Part shown: positions 25,926-35,496 of the stretch, piece by piece
Position numbering within the stretch: position 1 is the first letter of the stretch
Layout: every line of letters starts with the position of its first letter
Assembly: GCF_051201015.1 (NCBI RefSeq)
Contig: NZ_JBPEHI010000011.1
Direction: 5' to 3' (one strand)
Source: Petrimonas sulfuriphila
GTDB lineage: Bacteria > Bacteroidota > Bacteroidia > Bacteroidales > Dysgonomonadaceae
DNA length: 64,000 nt
Notes under the pieces: model-generated
What the model was told of the DNA's origin: nothing
Database searches by the model: none
Seen by the model: the letters and a program-made list of their open reading frames with translations, nothing else
Translations under genes and position numbers: made by a program

Positions 25926-27440
25926 ATGAATAAAACCGCCGACAACACCAATGCCTCTTCCCACAAGTCCCTTTCGGGAAATTTGAAGGTGCGCATTTCC
26001 TCTGCCCAACAGCATCAATGGATGTGGTTTGGCGTATGGATACTTTCGACCATCCTCTTCGCCGTTTGGGCCGGGAGCCCGTGGATCCTGCTCTTCATCC
26101 TGCTTTTTTTCGACGTATACATCACGAAGTTTGTACCGTGGTCGTGGTGGAAGAAAACCGAAAATAAGGCCATCCGCAAAACCATGGAATGGGTGGATGC
26201 CATCTTGTTTGCGTTGATAGCTGTATATTTTATCAACACTTTTTTCTTCCAGAACTACCAGATCCCCACTTCATCACTGGAAAAATCTTTGCTGGTCGGC
26301 GATTTTCTGGCGGTCAGCAAGGTCAGCTACGGGCCCCGCGCACCCATCACCCCCCTGTCGTTTCCGCTGGCGCAACACACCATGCCGGTGATCGGCGGAA
26401 AGTCATACATCGATAAGCCGCAGTGGAAGTACCGCAGGCTAAAGGGGCTCGGTGAAGTAAAGCGTAACGATATTGTCGTCTTTAACTTTCCTGCCGGGGA
26501 TACGGTGGCGCTGAACCGACAAGCTGAGGATTTCTATTTGCTGTCAAAATACAATGCCAACGGAAGCGCCGGAATACGTTCCGACCAAAGGACCTACGGC
26601 GAAGTGGTTTTTCGCCCGGTAGACCGGCGCGAAAATTACGTAAAGCGCTGTATCGGACTTCCCGGGGAAACCATCGAATTGCGCGACGACAGTGTTTACA
26701 TCGATGGGGAACTCATCCCGAGCCCTAAATTATCGCAGTTGACCTACATGATCCATACGGACGGAACAGTTATATCGGAACAAATTTTCCAGGAACTGGG
26801 TATCAACAAGGACGACTACATGATGCCGAATAGCTACGGGCAGGTCTCCTTGAAAATGCAGGATTTAACGGGTATAGACAGCCTGACCATGGCCCATTCC
26901 GGATTGAAACAACAAAACGGAAACAACGGAAAGATCTATTACAATATCCCGTTAACCGGAGCGATGGCCGCTAAGCTGAAGGAAAAACCTTTCGTGTGGG
27001 AGGTGGTAAAAGACGTGGAGCAGCCCGGCTCGAGCTATTATTATCCCTTAGGCTATACGACCAACTGGACCCGCGCCGACTTCGGGCCGCTCTGGATTCC
27101 GGAGAAAGGTGCCACCCTCACGTTCGACACTGATGTGGCCTTTAAAGCGGCAGCCTACGAACGTTGTATAAAGAATTACGAAGGGAACGATTTTGCCTTT
27201 CGCGACGGAAAAGTATACATAAACGGGGAGCCGGCAGACTCGTATACCTTTAAGATGGATTACTACTTCATGATGGGGGATAACCGCCACAACTCGGCCG
27301 ACTCACGCGTGTGGGGATTTGTTCCCGAAGACCATATCGTGGGACAACCGATGCTGATATGGCTTTCCCTGGAAAAAGACAACGGCTGGCTTAACGGAAA
27401 AATCCGGTGGAACAGGTTATTTCGAAGTGCAAAAAAATAA
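25926..27440 (+). CDS. lepB: Signal peptidase I, large form
   Basis: Membrane protease that removes signal peptides from exported proteins. The ATG at 25926 gives 504 residues; the frame is open back to a TTG directly after dapB, but that would add 21 unrelated residues. Transmembrane segments lie at about 34-70 and 90-108. The catalytic Ser is Ser117 in QIPTSSLEKSLLVGD, and the general base is Lys240 in NYVKRCIGLPGE. The box GDNRHNSADSRVWGFV is near the C-terminus. About 170 extra residues separate box D from box E, making it much longer than the roughly 300-residue norm. The dapB-lepB-wbqC order is typical of Bacteroidales. Confidence 0.93.
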   Translation: MNKTADNTNASSHKSLSGNLKVRISSAQQHQWMWFGVWILSTILFAVWAGSPWILLFILLFFDVYITKFVPWSWWKKTENKAIRKTMEWVDAILFALIAVYFINTFFFQNYQIPTSSLEKSLLVGDFLAVSKVSYGPRAPITPLSFPLAQHTMPVIGGKSYIDKPQWKYRRLKGLGEVKRNDIVVFNFPAGDTVALNRQAEDFYLLSKYNANGSAGIRSDQRTYGEVVFRPVDRRENYVKRCIGLPGETIELRDDSVYIDGELIPSPKLSQLTYMIHTDGTVISEQIFQELGINKDDYMMPNSYGQVSLKMQDLTGIDSLTMAHSGLKQQNGNNGKIYYNIPLTGAMAAKLKEKPFVWEVVKDVEQPGSSYYYPLGYTTNWTRADFGPLWIPEKGATLTFDTDVAFKAAAYERCIKNYEGNDFAFRDGKVYINGEPADSYTFKMDYYFMMGDNRHNSADSRVWGFVPEDHIVGQPMLIWLSLEKDNGWLNGKIRWNRLFRSAKK

Positions 27441-27448
27441 CCGGGAGA

Positions 27449-28045
27449 GTGTTGCTTTCTTCCTTCTACCTGGCGCCCGTCGAATACTATTCAGTATTTT
27501 TTCGCGCCTCCAGCACCGTTATAGAGGTTCACGAAAACTACCAGAAACAATCTTACCGAAACCGGTGTAACATTGTTGGGGCCAACGGATCGATGGCATT
27601 GAGCATTCCTGTCGAAAAACCTTCTGCAGTAAAATGCCGGATGAAGGATGTCCGCATTGCAGATCACGGAAACTGGCGGCACCTGCATTGGAACGCCATT
27701 GTATCGGCATACAGCTCCACACCTTTTTTTGAGTATTATGCAGACGAACTACAGCCGTTCTACGAAAAGAGGATCTCTTTTCTCGTCGATTTTAACCTTC
27801 AGCTTCACGAACTCATCTGCGGATGGCTGCGGATAGAGCAGCCAACTAATCTATCTCCGGAATACGTTGCTGAAATACCTGAAGGGATAGCGGACCATAG
27901 AGAAGCAATTCATCCCAAACGACCCTCCGGCTTCATGACCAGGCCATACTACCAGGTTTTCCAGGATAAACTGGGGTTCATCCAGAATGCAAGTATCATC
28001 GATTTGGTGTTCAATATGGGCAACGAAGCGAGGTTGTGGCTGTGA
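27449..28045 (+). CDS. WbqC-family protein
   Basis: A 198-residue protein of the WbqC family, recognised from LLSSFYLAPVEYYSVFF at the start, HENYQKQSYRNRC, and IADHGNWRHLHWNAIVSAYSSTPFFEYY. The family is linked to polysaccharide or glycan loci in some bacteria but has no firmly established reaction. In Bacteroidales it sits behind lepB as here. Start choice is uncertain: the frame opens at GTG 27407 within lepB. A GTG at 27449 or TTG at 27452 puts the conserved LLSS strand at the N-terminus, and 27449 is used here. Confidence 0.82.
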   Translation: MLLSSFYLAPVEYYSVFFRASSTVIEVHENYQKQSYRNRCNIVGANGSMALSIPVEKPSAVKCRMKDVRIADHGNWRHLHWNAIVSAYSSTPFFEYYADELQPFYEKRISFLVDFNLQLHELICGWLRIEQPTNLSPEYVAEIPEGIADHREAIHPKRPSGFMTRPYYQVFQDKLGFIQNASIIDLVFNMGNEARLWL

Positions 28046-28071
28046 ATCATACCCGGGTCTTATTTTTTTCT

Positions 28072-28079
28072 TACCTTTG
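28072..28079 (+). promoter_or_regulatory. Candidate -7 box for gltX
   Basis: TACCTTTG, 19 bases before the gltX ATG, consistent with a start at 28099 rather than upstream. Confidence 0.55.
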
Positions 28080-28098
28080 TAGCCTCAACATCAAAATT

Positions 28099-29628
28099 AT
28101 GAGCAGAAAAACAAGAGTCCGCTTCGCCCCCAGTCCTACCGGGCCGCTTCATATCGGCGGAGTTCGCACGGCATTATACAACTACCTGTTTTCCAAACAA
28201 CAAAACGGAGACTTCATCCTTCGGATTGAAGACACCGACTCCACCCGGTTTGTTCCCGGAGCAGAAGCATACATTCAGGAAGCTTTCGACTGGTTGGGAC
28301 TGCCCTACGACGAAAGTCCCGCAAAAGGAGGGAAATTCGGGCCCTACCGACAGTCGGAACGAAAAGACATTTACAAAAAATACGTCCACAAACTGTTGGA
28401 CGAAGGCAAGGCGTACATCGCCTTTGATACCCCCCAGGAGCTGGAAGCCAAACGCAACGAAATCCCGAACTTTCAATACGATGCCACCACCCGGCTTCAG
28501 ATGCGGAATTCACTGACGTTACCCACCGAAGAGGTGAAAAAGCTGATCGACAACGGTACGCAATACGTGGTACGCATAAAGATTGAGCCCCGTATCGATA
28601 TCACCGTAAACGATTTAATTCGTGGAGAAGTGGTAATCAACTCCTCAGTGCTCGATGACAAGGTCATTTACAAATCGGCCGACGAACTGCCGACGTACCA
28701 CCTTGCCAACGTGGTGGACGACCACCTGATGGAGATCACGCACGTTATTCGCGGTGAAGAATGGTTGCCGTCGGCTCCCCTTCACGTGTGGTTATACAGA
28801 AGTTTCGGATGGGAAGATACTATGCCCGAGTTCGCCCACCTGCCGCTCCTGCTCAAACCCGAAGGCAACGGAAAGCTGAGCAAGCGCGACGGGGACCGCC
28901 TCGGATTTCCCGTCTTTCCGTTGGAATGGAAAGACCGCCAATCAGGTGAAACATCATCGGGATACCGCGAAAGCGGGTACTTGCCTCAGGCCGTTATCAA
29001 CTTTTTGGCTTTGCTGGGATGGAATCCGGGAACAGAGCAGGAGATTTTCTCTCTCGATGAGCTGGTTACGGCCTTTTCGTTCGAACGATGCAGCAAGAGC
29101 GGTGCAAAGTTTGATTTCGAAAAAGCCAAGTGGTTCAACCACAAATATATTCAGGGAACACCCAACGAACTGTTGGCGGAGATGATCCAACCTGTTTTGG
29201 CAGAAAAAAACATTCCCTGCGACAAGAACTATGCCGCCAACGTTATCGGATTGGTGAAAGAACGGGTGAATTTCGTGAAAGAATTGTGGGATCAGGCCTC
29301 GTTTTTCTTCATTGCGCCGGCTTCATACGACGAAAAAACGGTAAAAAAACGCTGGAAAAAGGAAAGTTCCGCACAACTGTCCGAACTTATTAACGTGTTG
29401 CAAAGCATCGATGACTTCTCTTCCGAAAATCAGGAGATCCGGGTTAAGCAGTGGATTGAAGAGAAAAACTATCCCATCGGAAACATTATGAATGCTTTCC
29501 GTCTGGCTGTAGTAGGCGAGAGCAAGGGCCCTCACATGTTCGACATTACTTCGCTTCTGGGCAAGCAGGAAACCATAGGCCGGTTAACGACAGCCATAAC
29601 AAACATTCCTGCTCCGGAGAATACATAA
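28099..29628 (+). CDS. gltX: Glutamyl-tRNA synthetase
   Basis: Class I aminoacyl-tRNA synthetase charging tRNA-Glu. The 509 residues have the HIGH motif in SPTGPLHIGG, the KMSKS-equivalent GKLSKRDGDRLG, and the conserved RIEDTD. The frame reads 21 codons further upstream but overlaps WbqC there, and the -7 box excludes it. The 7TM-HD gene follows after 36 bases. Confidence 0.97.
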   Translation: MSRKTRVRFAPSPTGPLHIGGVRTALYNYLFSKQQNGDFILRIEDTDSTRFVPGAEAYIQEAFDWLGLPYDESPAKGGKFGPYRQSERKDIYKKYVHKLLDEGKAYIAFDTPQELEAKRNEIPNFQYDATTRLQMRNSLTLPTEEVKKLIDNGTQYVVRIKIEPRIDITVNDLIRGEVVINSSVLDDKVIYKSADELPTYHLANVVDDHLMEITHVIRGEEWLPSAPLHVWLYRSFGWEDTMPEFAHLPLLLKPEGNGKLSKRDGDRLGFPVFPLEWKDRQSGETSSGYRESGYLPQAVINFLALLGWNPGTEQEIFSLDELVTAFSFERCSKSGAKFDFEKAKWFNHKYIQGTPNELLAEMIQPVLAEKNIPCDKNYAANVIGLVKERVNFVKELWDQASFFFIAPASYDEKTVKKRWKKESSAQLSELINVLQSIDDFSSENQEIRVKQWIEEKNYPIGNIMNAFRLAVVGESKGPHMFDITSLLGKQETIGRLTTAITNIPAPENT

Positions 29629-29664
29629 ACCCAATATTTGTACAACCAAAAACTATTCGAAGTT

Positions 29665-31746
29665 ATGAACCTGAAGTCAAAAAGAAAATTCAGACTAAGA
29701 ACCCGTTTTTTTGTTCCTGCTGTTTTCATCCTGGCAATTGCTCTGGTTACACTGCTGTTTCCCCGCCAGGGAGATTTCAAGTACTCCTTCAGCGAAGGAA
29801 GACCCTGGCAATACGGGCTTTTGACTGCTCCGTTCGATTTCCCCATTTACAAACCTGCCGATCAACTGAAAGCAGAACGAGACAGCATCCTGCGCTTTTA
29901 CGAACCCTACTATACCATCGATGAAAGTGTTGAGAAGAACGCAATGGCTGAATTCGATGCCGATGTTAACCTGAACACGAAGCTCAGCAGCCTGTCTCCT
30001 GATTATATCCTTTACCTGAGGAACAGTTTACAGAAAATATACCGGTCGGGAATCATGCGTTCAGAGGATTACGACAAGGTTTTCAGTTCCGAAACTCAAT
30101 CCATGCGGTTACGAAAAGGAAACCTGGCTGAATCAAAAAGTGTGGAAACATTTAGCACCATTAAATCGGCATACGAACAACTCCTCAATAATACGCCGAA
30201 AAGCATGGATGCCGAATTAATACGTTTGGCAGATGTAAATAAATATATCCGCGAAAATATCGTGTACGATGCTTCTACATCCGAAAAGGCCAGGGAGGAA
30301 TTTATCCAGCAGGTTTCTCCCTCCACAGGGATGGTGCAAACGGGACAACGTATTATTGACCAAGGGGAAATAGTCAGCTCCCAAACCTACAAGGTATTGA
30401 ACTCACTAAAACGGGTCACCGAAGAGCGAAGCGGGAGAACCGGTAAAAACGGATGGATGATTTTCGGTCAACTCTTGCTGGTAGTTCTTCTGTTTGGGGC
30501 ATTTTATGCATACCTGCTTTTCTTCCGGCCGCATGAATACCGAAACAGGAAGCACGTCACGTTCATGGTGTTGCTGGTGACCTCCTTTGTAGCACTGACA
30601 GCAATCACCAGTCAGCTTGACCTTTTCAACGTGTACATTATCCCGTATGCCATAGTCACTATTCTGATACGAACATTTATTGACTCCCGTACGGCATTGT
30701 TTGCCAGTTTGATTACCATTATCCTAAGCTCGCTGATGGTCCCCTTTCCGTTTGAATTTATCGTCATACAGATTGCCGTTGCGATGGTGTCGGTATTTAT
30801 GCTGAAAGAGCTCTCGGAACGTTACCAGTTAATACGCAGCTCCTTCTTTATCCTGATCGCCTACAGCTTGATGTATATAGGCCTTGTCATGCATCAGGAA
30901 GGGAACATCAACAAAATTGACCCGATCATATTTATCTATTTTTTCATCAATTTCATTTTTATATTGTTCTCCTATTCGCTGGTATACCTCATCGAGAAAT
31001 CCTTCGGATTCATATCGGGGGTAAGCCTGATTGAATTATCGAACATCAACAAACCGTTATTGAAGGAGCTATCCGAAAAAGCACCAGGAACCTTCCAGCA
31101 TTCATTACAGGTCTCAAACCTGGGTATGGCCGCTGCAGTAAAAATCGGGGCCAATGCTTCTCTAATAAGGACGGGAGCATTGTATCACGATATCGGAAAA
31201 ATGGTAAATCCTGCTTTTTTTACCGAAAATCAATCGCCGGGGATGAATCCGCACGCGGGACTCCCTTTCGAGGAAAGTGCGCGCATCATCATCAATCACG
31301 TGAGAGACGGAGTGAAAATAGCGCAAAAAAACAACTTGCCGAAGCAGATAACCGATTTTATTGAAACGCACCACGGAACCAGTATGCCGAAATACTTCTA
31401 CATCTCCTGGAAAAACGCTAACCCCGGGAAAGAGATAAACGAAGACCTGTTCCGCTATCCCGGGCCCAATCCTTTCTCAAAAGAGACGGCCATCATGATG
31501 ATGGCCGATGCGGTGGAAGCTGCTTCAAGAAGCTTGCCGGAATACAACGAAGACAGCATCCGGAATCTGGTGGAATCGCTGATCGATTCACAGGTGACAG
31601 AAGGGTACTTCAAGCTGGCCCCCATCACTTTCCGTGACATTGCGGCCATAAAAGAAGTTTTTCTTCAAAAGCTCCAGACCATCTACCACACACGGATTGC
31701 CTATCCAAAGCTGGACAAACCCCAGACTCAACCAGAATCAGTATAA
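29665..31746 (+). CDS. 7TM-HD family cyclic-dinucleotide phosphohydrolase (PgpH-like)
   Basis: A 693-residue membrane protein. One N-terminal transmembrane segment and an extracytoplasmic 7TMR-HDED domain (roughly residues 50-260) come first. Seven transmembrane helices (about 270-470) follow, then a cytosolic HD domain with LYHDIGKMVNP, HVRDGVKIA and FIETHHGTSM. Members such as Listeria PgpH hydrolyse c-di-AMP; here the activity is inferred from family only. ATG 29665 is preferred to the TTG at 29638. It ends 6 bases before the convergent guaA gene. Confidence 0.9.
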   Translation: MNLKSKRKFRLRTRFFVPAVFILAIALVTLLFPRQGDFKYSFSEGRPWQYGLLTAPFDFPIYKPADQLKAERDSILRFYEPYYTIDESVEKNAMAEFDADVNLNTKLSSLSPDYILYLRNSLQKIYRSGIMRSEDYDKVFSSETQSMRLRKGNLAESKSVETFSTIKSAYEQLLNNTPKSMDAELIRLADVNKYIRENIVYDASTSEKAREEFIQQVSPSTGMVQTGQRIIDQGEIVSSQTYKVLNSLKRVTEERSGRTGKNGWMIFGQLLLVVLLFGAFYAYLLFFRPHEYRNRKHVTFMVLLVTSFVALTAITSQLDLFNVYIIPYAIVTILIRTFIDSRTALFASLITIILSSLMVPFPFEFIVIQIAVAMVSVFMLKELSERYQLIRSSFFILIAYSLMYIGLVMHQEGNINKIDPIIFIYFFINFIFILFSYSLVYLIEKSFGFISGVSLIELSNINKPLLKELSEKAPGTFQHSLQVSNLGMAAAVKIGANASLIRTGALYHDIGKMVNPAFFTENQSPGMNPHAGLPFEESARIIINHVRDGVKIAQKNNLPKQITDFIETHHGTSMPKYFYISWKNANPGKEINEDLFRYPGPNPFSKETAIMMMADAVEAASRSLPEYNEDSIRNLVESLIDSQVTEGYFKLAPITFRDIAAIKEVFLQKLQTIYHTRIAYPKLDKPQTQPESV

Positions 31747-31752
31747 AGGTTT

Positions 31753-33273
31753 TTATTCCCATTCAATGGTTGCCGGCGGTTTCGATGAGATATCGTATAC
31801 CACGCGGTTTACCCCTTTGACCTTGTTGATAATCTCGCTCGACACTTTTGCCAGAAACTCGTAAGGCAGATGTGCCCAATCCGCTGTCATGGCGTCAGTG
31901 GAAGTTACAGCACGCAAAGCAATGGTATTTTCGTAAGTGCGTTCGTCACCCATTACGCCCACCGATTGTACCGGTAAAAGGATTGCTCCTGCCTGCCAAA
32001 CCTTGTCGTACAACCCTGCTGCACGGAGGTTCGAAACAAAAATGTCATCGGCGTCCTGTGCTATGCGTACTTTTTCCGGCGTGATGTCGCCCAGGATCCG
32101 GATACCCAGTCCCGGACCGGGGAAAGGATGGCGATAAATAAGATGCGGTTTCATTCCAAGTTCCAGACCGATTTTCCGCACTTCGTCCTTAAAAAGTAAT
32201 TTCAACGGCTCGCACAGTTTCAGGTTCATTTTCTCGGGAAGCCCACCTACGTTGTGATGGCTTTTGATAACGGTTCCCGTAATGGAAAGCGACTCGATGA
32301 TATCGGGATAAATGGTCCCCTGCGCCAACCACTTTATGGCGGTAAGTTTATGCGCTTCTTCGTCGAAGACATCTATAAATCCCTTGCCGATGATTTTACG
32401 TTTGCGCTCGGGGTCAGTTACTCCGGCAAGTTCCTTGTAAAAGCGTTCTCGGGCATCTACACCGATGACGTTCAGTCCGAGATGTTCGTAATTTTCGAGA
32501 ACGGTTTCAAACTCATTTTTACGCAGCAATCCATGATTTACGAAAATACAGGTCAGGTTCTTTCCAATGGCTTTGTTCAGTAAAACGGCTACAACGGAAG
32601 AATCCACACCTCCGGAAAGGGCCAAAATTACCTTATCGTCTCCCAGTGTTTCTTTCAGATCAGCTACTGTCGCCTCAATGAACGATGCAGGCGTCCAGTC
32701 TTTCCGGCATCCGCAGATCGCCAGAAAATTATCCAGTAGCTTGTTACCTTGTTCCGTATGGAAGACTTCCGGGTGAAACTGCACTCCCCATGTAGGCTCA
32801 TCCTTCACTTTGTAGGCAGCGATTTCCACCTCTTCGGTGGAAGCAATAACCGAGAAATTATCGGGAATCCGCACGATCGTATCCCCGTGAGACATCCATA
32901 CTTGCGATTGTTGCGGGAGGTTCCCCAAAAGCAGGTCACCTGTTTCTTTCACGCTCAGATGGGCCCTCCCGTATTCGCGCGAATCGCTCTTGTCGACCGT
33001 ACCGCCCGATGATTGTGCTATCCACTGGGCACCGTAACAAATTCCCAGTACCGGATAATTACGCCGTATTTCATGGAGATCGGTTTTAAAAGCATTGTCG
33101 TCGTTGACCGAAAACGGGCTTCCGGAGAGAATTACTCCTTTTACCGATCTATCTCCGAAAGGGAATTTGTTGAAGGGTACTATTTCGCAATAAGTATTCA
33201 GCTCGCGTACACGGCGGCCGATGAGCTGAGTTGTCTGAGAACCGAAATCGAGAATGATTATTTTTTCGTGCAT
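31753..33273 (-). CDS. guaA: GMP synthase (glutamine-hydrolysing)
   Basis: Converts XMP to GMP with glutamine and ATP. The 506-residue protein joins a class I glutamine amidotransferase domain (nucleophile in GICYGAQWIAQ, His/Glu in VQFHPEVFHTE) to an ATP pyrophosphatase domain (SGGVDSSVVA) and the dimerisation domain ending KPPATIEWE. Length and motifs are standard. The promoter candidate is at 33362-33369; a tandem low-complexity element lies in its leader. Confidence 0.98.
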   Translation of the reverse strand: MHEKIIILDFGSQTTQLIGRRVRELNTYCEIVPFNKFPFGDRSVKGVILSGSPFSVNDDNAFKTDLHEIRRNYPVLGICYGAQWIAQSSGGTVDKSDSREYGRAHLSVKETGDLLLGNLPQQSQVWMSHGDTIVRIPDNFSVIASTEEVEIAAYKVKDEPTWGVQFHPEVFHTEQGNKLLDNFLAICGCRKDWTPASFIEATVADLKETLGDDKVILALSGGVDSSVVAVLLNKAIGKNLTCIFVNHGLLRKNEFETVLENYEHLGLNVIGVDARERFYKELAGVTDPERKRKIIGKGFIDVFDEEAHKLTAIKWLAQGTIYPDIIESLSITGTVIKSHHNVGGLPEKMNLKLCEPLKLLFKDEVRKIGLELGMKPHLIYRHPFPGPGLGIRILGDITPEKVRIAQDADDIFVSNLRAAGLYDKVWQAGAILLPVQSVGVMGDERTYENTIALRAVTSTDAMTADWAHLPYEFLAKVSSEIINKVKGVNRVVYDISSKPPATIEWE

Positions 33274-33284
33274 ATATTTTTGAA

Positions 33285-33312
33285 GAAGTTAGAAATTAGA
33301 AGCCAGAAATTA
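33285..33312. repeat. 14-bp tandem duplicate in the guaA leader
   Basis: GAAGTTAGAAATTA followed directly by GAAGCCAGAAATTA (2 mismatches), 12 bases upstream of the guaA start. Function unknown. Confidence 0.6.
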
Positions 33313-33361
33313 GCATGAACACACAAGCAACAGCGGCGCGTTGTTTGTATTTTTTGCAGTG

Positions 33362-33369
33362 CAAAGATA
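33362..33369 (-). promoter_or_regulatory. Candidate -7 box for guaA
   Basis: CAAAGATA reads TATCTTTG on the minus strand, about 89 bases from the guaA start, implying a leader of around 80 bases. Confidence 0.5.
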
Positions 33370-33459
33370 CGAAAAGTATGGAAAAAAATAGCATGACGTA
33401 TGGTATAAGCATCGGATAGATAAATTAACAAAAGAAGATCATTTTACAAATTATTTTCC

Positions 33460-33467
33460 TATCTTTG
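33460..33467 (+). promoter_or_regulatory. Candidate -7 box for the TPR/PD40-nfeD-floA unit
   Basis: TATCTTTG, 30 bases before ATG 33498. Confidence 0.55.
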
Positions 33468-33497
33468 AATCTTTGAAGATCATATTTCAGACTGATA

Positions 33498-34916
33498 ATG
33501 AAAGTACACCACCAATTATTTGCATTCATTCTTTTAATCGTTCCCGTTTTATCGATGGGCCAATCGGTTGATGATGCGAAAAAATGGTACCTGGAAGGGG
33601 ACTTTACGCAAGCAAAACCTGTTTTTGAAGCTGAATACCGGGTTAATCCCAACAATGCCCAGCTTAATCTATGGCTTGGTGTAATATCGCTTGCTGAAAG
33701 CGATTATCAAAAAGCCCAGCAATACCTTGAGTTTGCTTCGCTAAAAAATATTCAGGAGTCGTACCTACAACTGGGACAGCTTTACACTAAAATGTACCGG
33801 TTTGCCGACGCTGAAAAGGAATTCACCCGATACGAAAAAGCCAACCGGAGAAATAAGCAAGCGCTTGCATTACTCAACCCTTACAAAGAATATGCCGATA
33901 AGCTGAAACGACTGATAAACCGCACTGAGGATGTTCAGATCATAGACAGCATAGTTGTCCCTAAATCCGATTTTCTCTCGGTTTATAAACTGAGTGCATC
34001 TGCCGGATCGCTGCAGCCGGTAAGTGGTTTTTTCCGGGATCAACCCAACAACAATCAGGTGCTTTTCCTCAACGAACGTCAGGATAAGATCTACTATCCG
34101 CAAGACGATTCGATTTCGGGAAGTAACCTCTATACCATGGAAAAACTACTGGACAGCTTCGGCAATGAGAAACGGTTATCGGAATCGATCAATCAAGAGG
34201 GGAATCAGGCTTACCCGTTTGTTATGCCCGATGGCCTTACCATTTATTTCTCCTCCACCGGGCACGGTTCATTGGGTGGGTATGATCTGTTTGTTACCCG
34301 ATATAACCTGGCCACAAACTCGTACCTAACCCCTAATCAGCTGAACATGCCGTTTAACTCCCCCTTCAACGACTACATGATGGCTATCGATGAAGAAAAA
34401 GGTATCGGCTGGTTCGCCAGCGACCGGTTTCAACCGAAAGACTCCGTTTGTGTTTATACGTTTGTTCCCTCTCCTGAAGTTGTGCTGCTGGAGAATGAAG
34501 ATGCGTCTTACCTGGCAAACCGGGCAAGGATATCCTCCATAAAGGAATCCTGGAAACCAGATATTGACTATTCAGCCTTGCTGCAACGTTCACACAAAAC
34601 AACTGCTCCACAAAAGACTACGCAAAAAAAAGATTTTACGTTTGTTATTAACGACGAAAAAACCTACTATACGTTGACAGATTTTAAAAATGCAACGGCC
34701 AGGTCGCTCTTTTCTCAAGCCATCAACTTGAAGACCAGACTGAATCAACAGGAAAAGGACCTATCGGAAAAACGCCGGCAAATTGCAGGAAGTTCCAACT
34801 CATCTGCACTATCGGCGTCCATATTAAATCTTGAAAAGGAAACCGAAAATCTATTCAGAGAGATTGAATCGCTGGAATTACGGGCGCGCAATGAAGAGAT
34901 CAGAAACAGTTTTTAA
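33498..34916 (+). CDS. Exported TPR and PD40-repeat protein
   Basis: The 472-residue product has a signal peptide (ends LSMGQ), then TPR units (about residues 25-130, for example AKKWYLEGDFTQAKPVFEAE). A WD40-like PD40 segment follows with LTIYFSSTGHGSLGGYDLF. A coiled coil rich in Lys, Glu and Gln forms the C-terminal 80 residues. It resembles the front part of PorE/Pal-type proteins of Bacteroidota but lacks the peptidoglycan-binding OmpA domain. It precedes nfeD by 11 bases, so a shared function with the NfeD-flotillin pair is possible. The periplasmic location is inferred from the signal peptide; the exact role is unknown. Confidence 0.8.
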   Translation: MKVHHQLFAFILLIVPVLSMGQSVDDAKKWYLEGDFTQAKPVFEAEYRVNPNNAQLNLWLGVISLAESDYQKAQQYLEFASLKNIQESYLQLGQLYTKMYRFADAEKEFTRYEKANRRNKQALALLNPYKEYADKLKRLINRTEDVQIIDSIVVPKSDFLSVYKLSASAGSLQPVSGFFRDQPNNNQVLFLNERQDKIYYPQDDSISGSNLYTMEKLLDSFGNEKRLSESINQEGNQAYPFVMPDGLTIYFSSTGHGSLGGYDLFVTRYNLATNSYLTPNQLNMPFNSPFNDYMMAIDEEKGIGWFASDRFQPKDSVCVYTFVPSPEVVLLENEDASYLANRARISSIKESWKPDIDYSALLQRSHKTTAPQKTTQKKDFTFVINDEKTYYTLTDFKNATARSLFSQAINLKTRLNQQEKDLSEKRRQIAGSSNSSALSASILNLEKETENLFREIESLELRARNEEIRNSF

Positions 34917-34927
34917 TTCTTTACATC

Positions 34928-35419
34928 ATGACTTTCAATGTAATCATTGTTGCCGTTTTAATCGTTCTGGGAATTTTACTACTTCTCATTGAGTTTTTTC
35001 TGTTACCGGGTATCAGTATTGCCGGAGTAGGCGGCGCTATTTTTATGGTAGGCGGCGTGATCTACTCCTACATCTACCTAGGTTCTACAGCCGGCAACAT
35101 TACACTGGCCCTTTCGTTAATTTTGCTTGCACTGGCATTTGTGTGGCTGCTAAAATCCAAATCACTGCAAAAGATAGCGCTTACTGCCGACATTCGTGAA
35201 ACGGTGGACAACAGCGACCTGAAAAGCCTTCAGCCTGGTGATACCGGAATAACGGTTTCCCGGTTGAATCCTATCGGAAAGGTGATGATAAACGAAGTAA
35301 CTGTTGAAGGGAAATCCTTCGATGGGGAACTTATTGATGAAGATACAGAAATAGAAGTTGTACGGGTAGAATCGTATAATGTGACGGTTAAAAAGAGAGA
35401 ACAAGAAGCAAAGATATAA
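34928..35419 (+). CDS. NfeD-like membrane protein, short form
   Basis: The 163 residues have two to three transmembrane segments (residues 5-75) followed by a C-terminal OB-fold NfeD domain (LQPGDTGITVSRLNPIGKVMINEVTVEGKSFDG). It lacks the ClpP-like serine protease half found in long NfeD proteins. Short NfeD proteins are regularly encoded beside flotillins and are thought to act with them in membrane organisation; floA follows here after 77 bases. Confidence 0.9.
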   Translation: MTFNVIIVAVLIVLGILLLLIEFFLLPGISIAGVGGAIFMVGGVIYSYIYLGSTAGNITLALSLILLALAFVWLLKSKSLQKIALTADIRETVDNSDLKSLQPGDTGITVSRLNPIGKVMINEVTVEGKSFDGELIDEDTEIEVVRVESYNVTVKKREQEAKI

Positions 35420-35496
35420 GACAGAAGGCTCTCAGATACTCAAACAAGAACGTCGAACTTTAAATATTGAACTTTAAACACCAAATAAATTAAATT

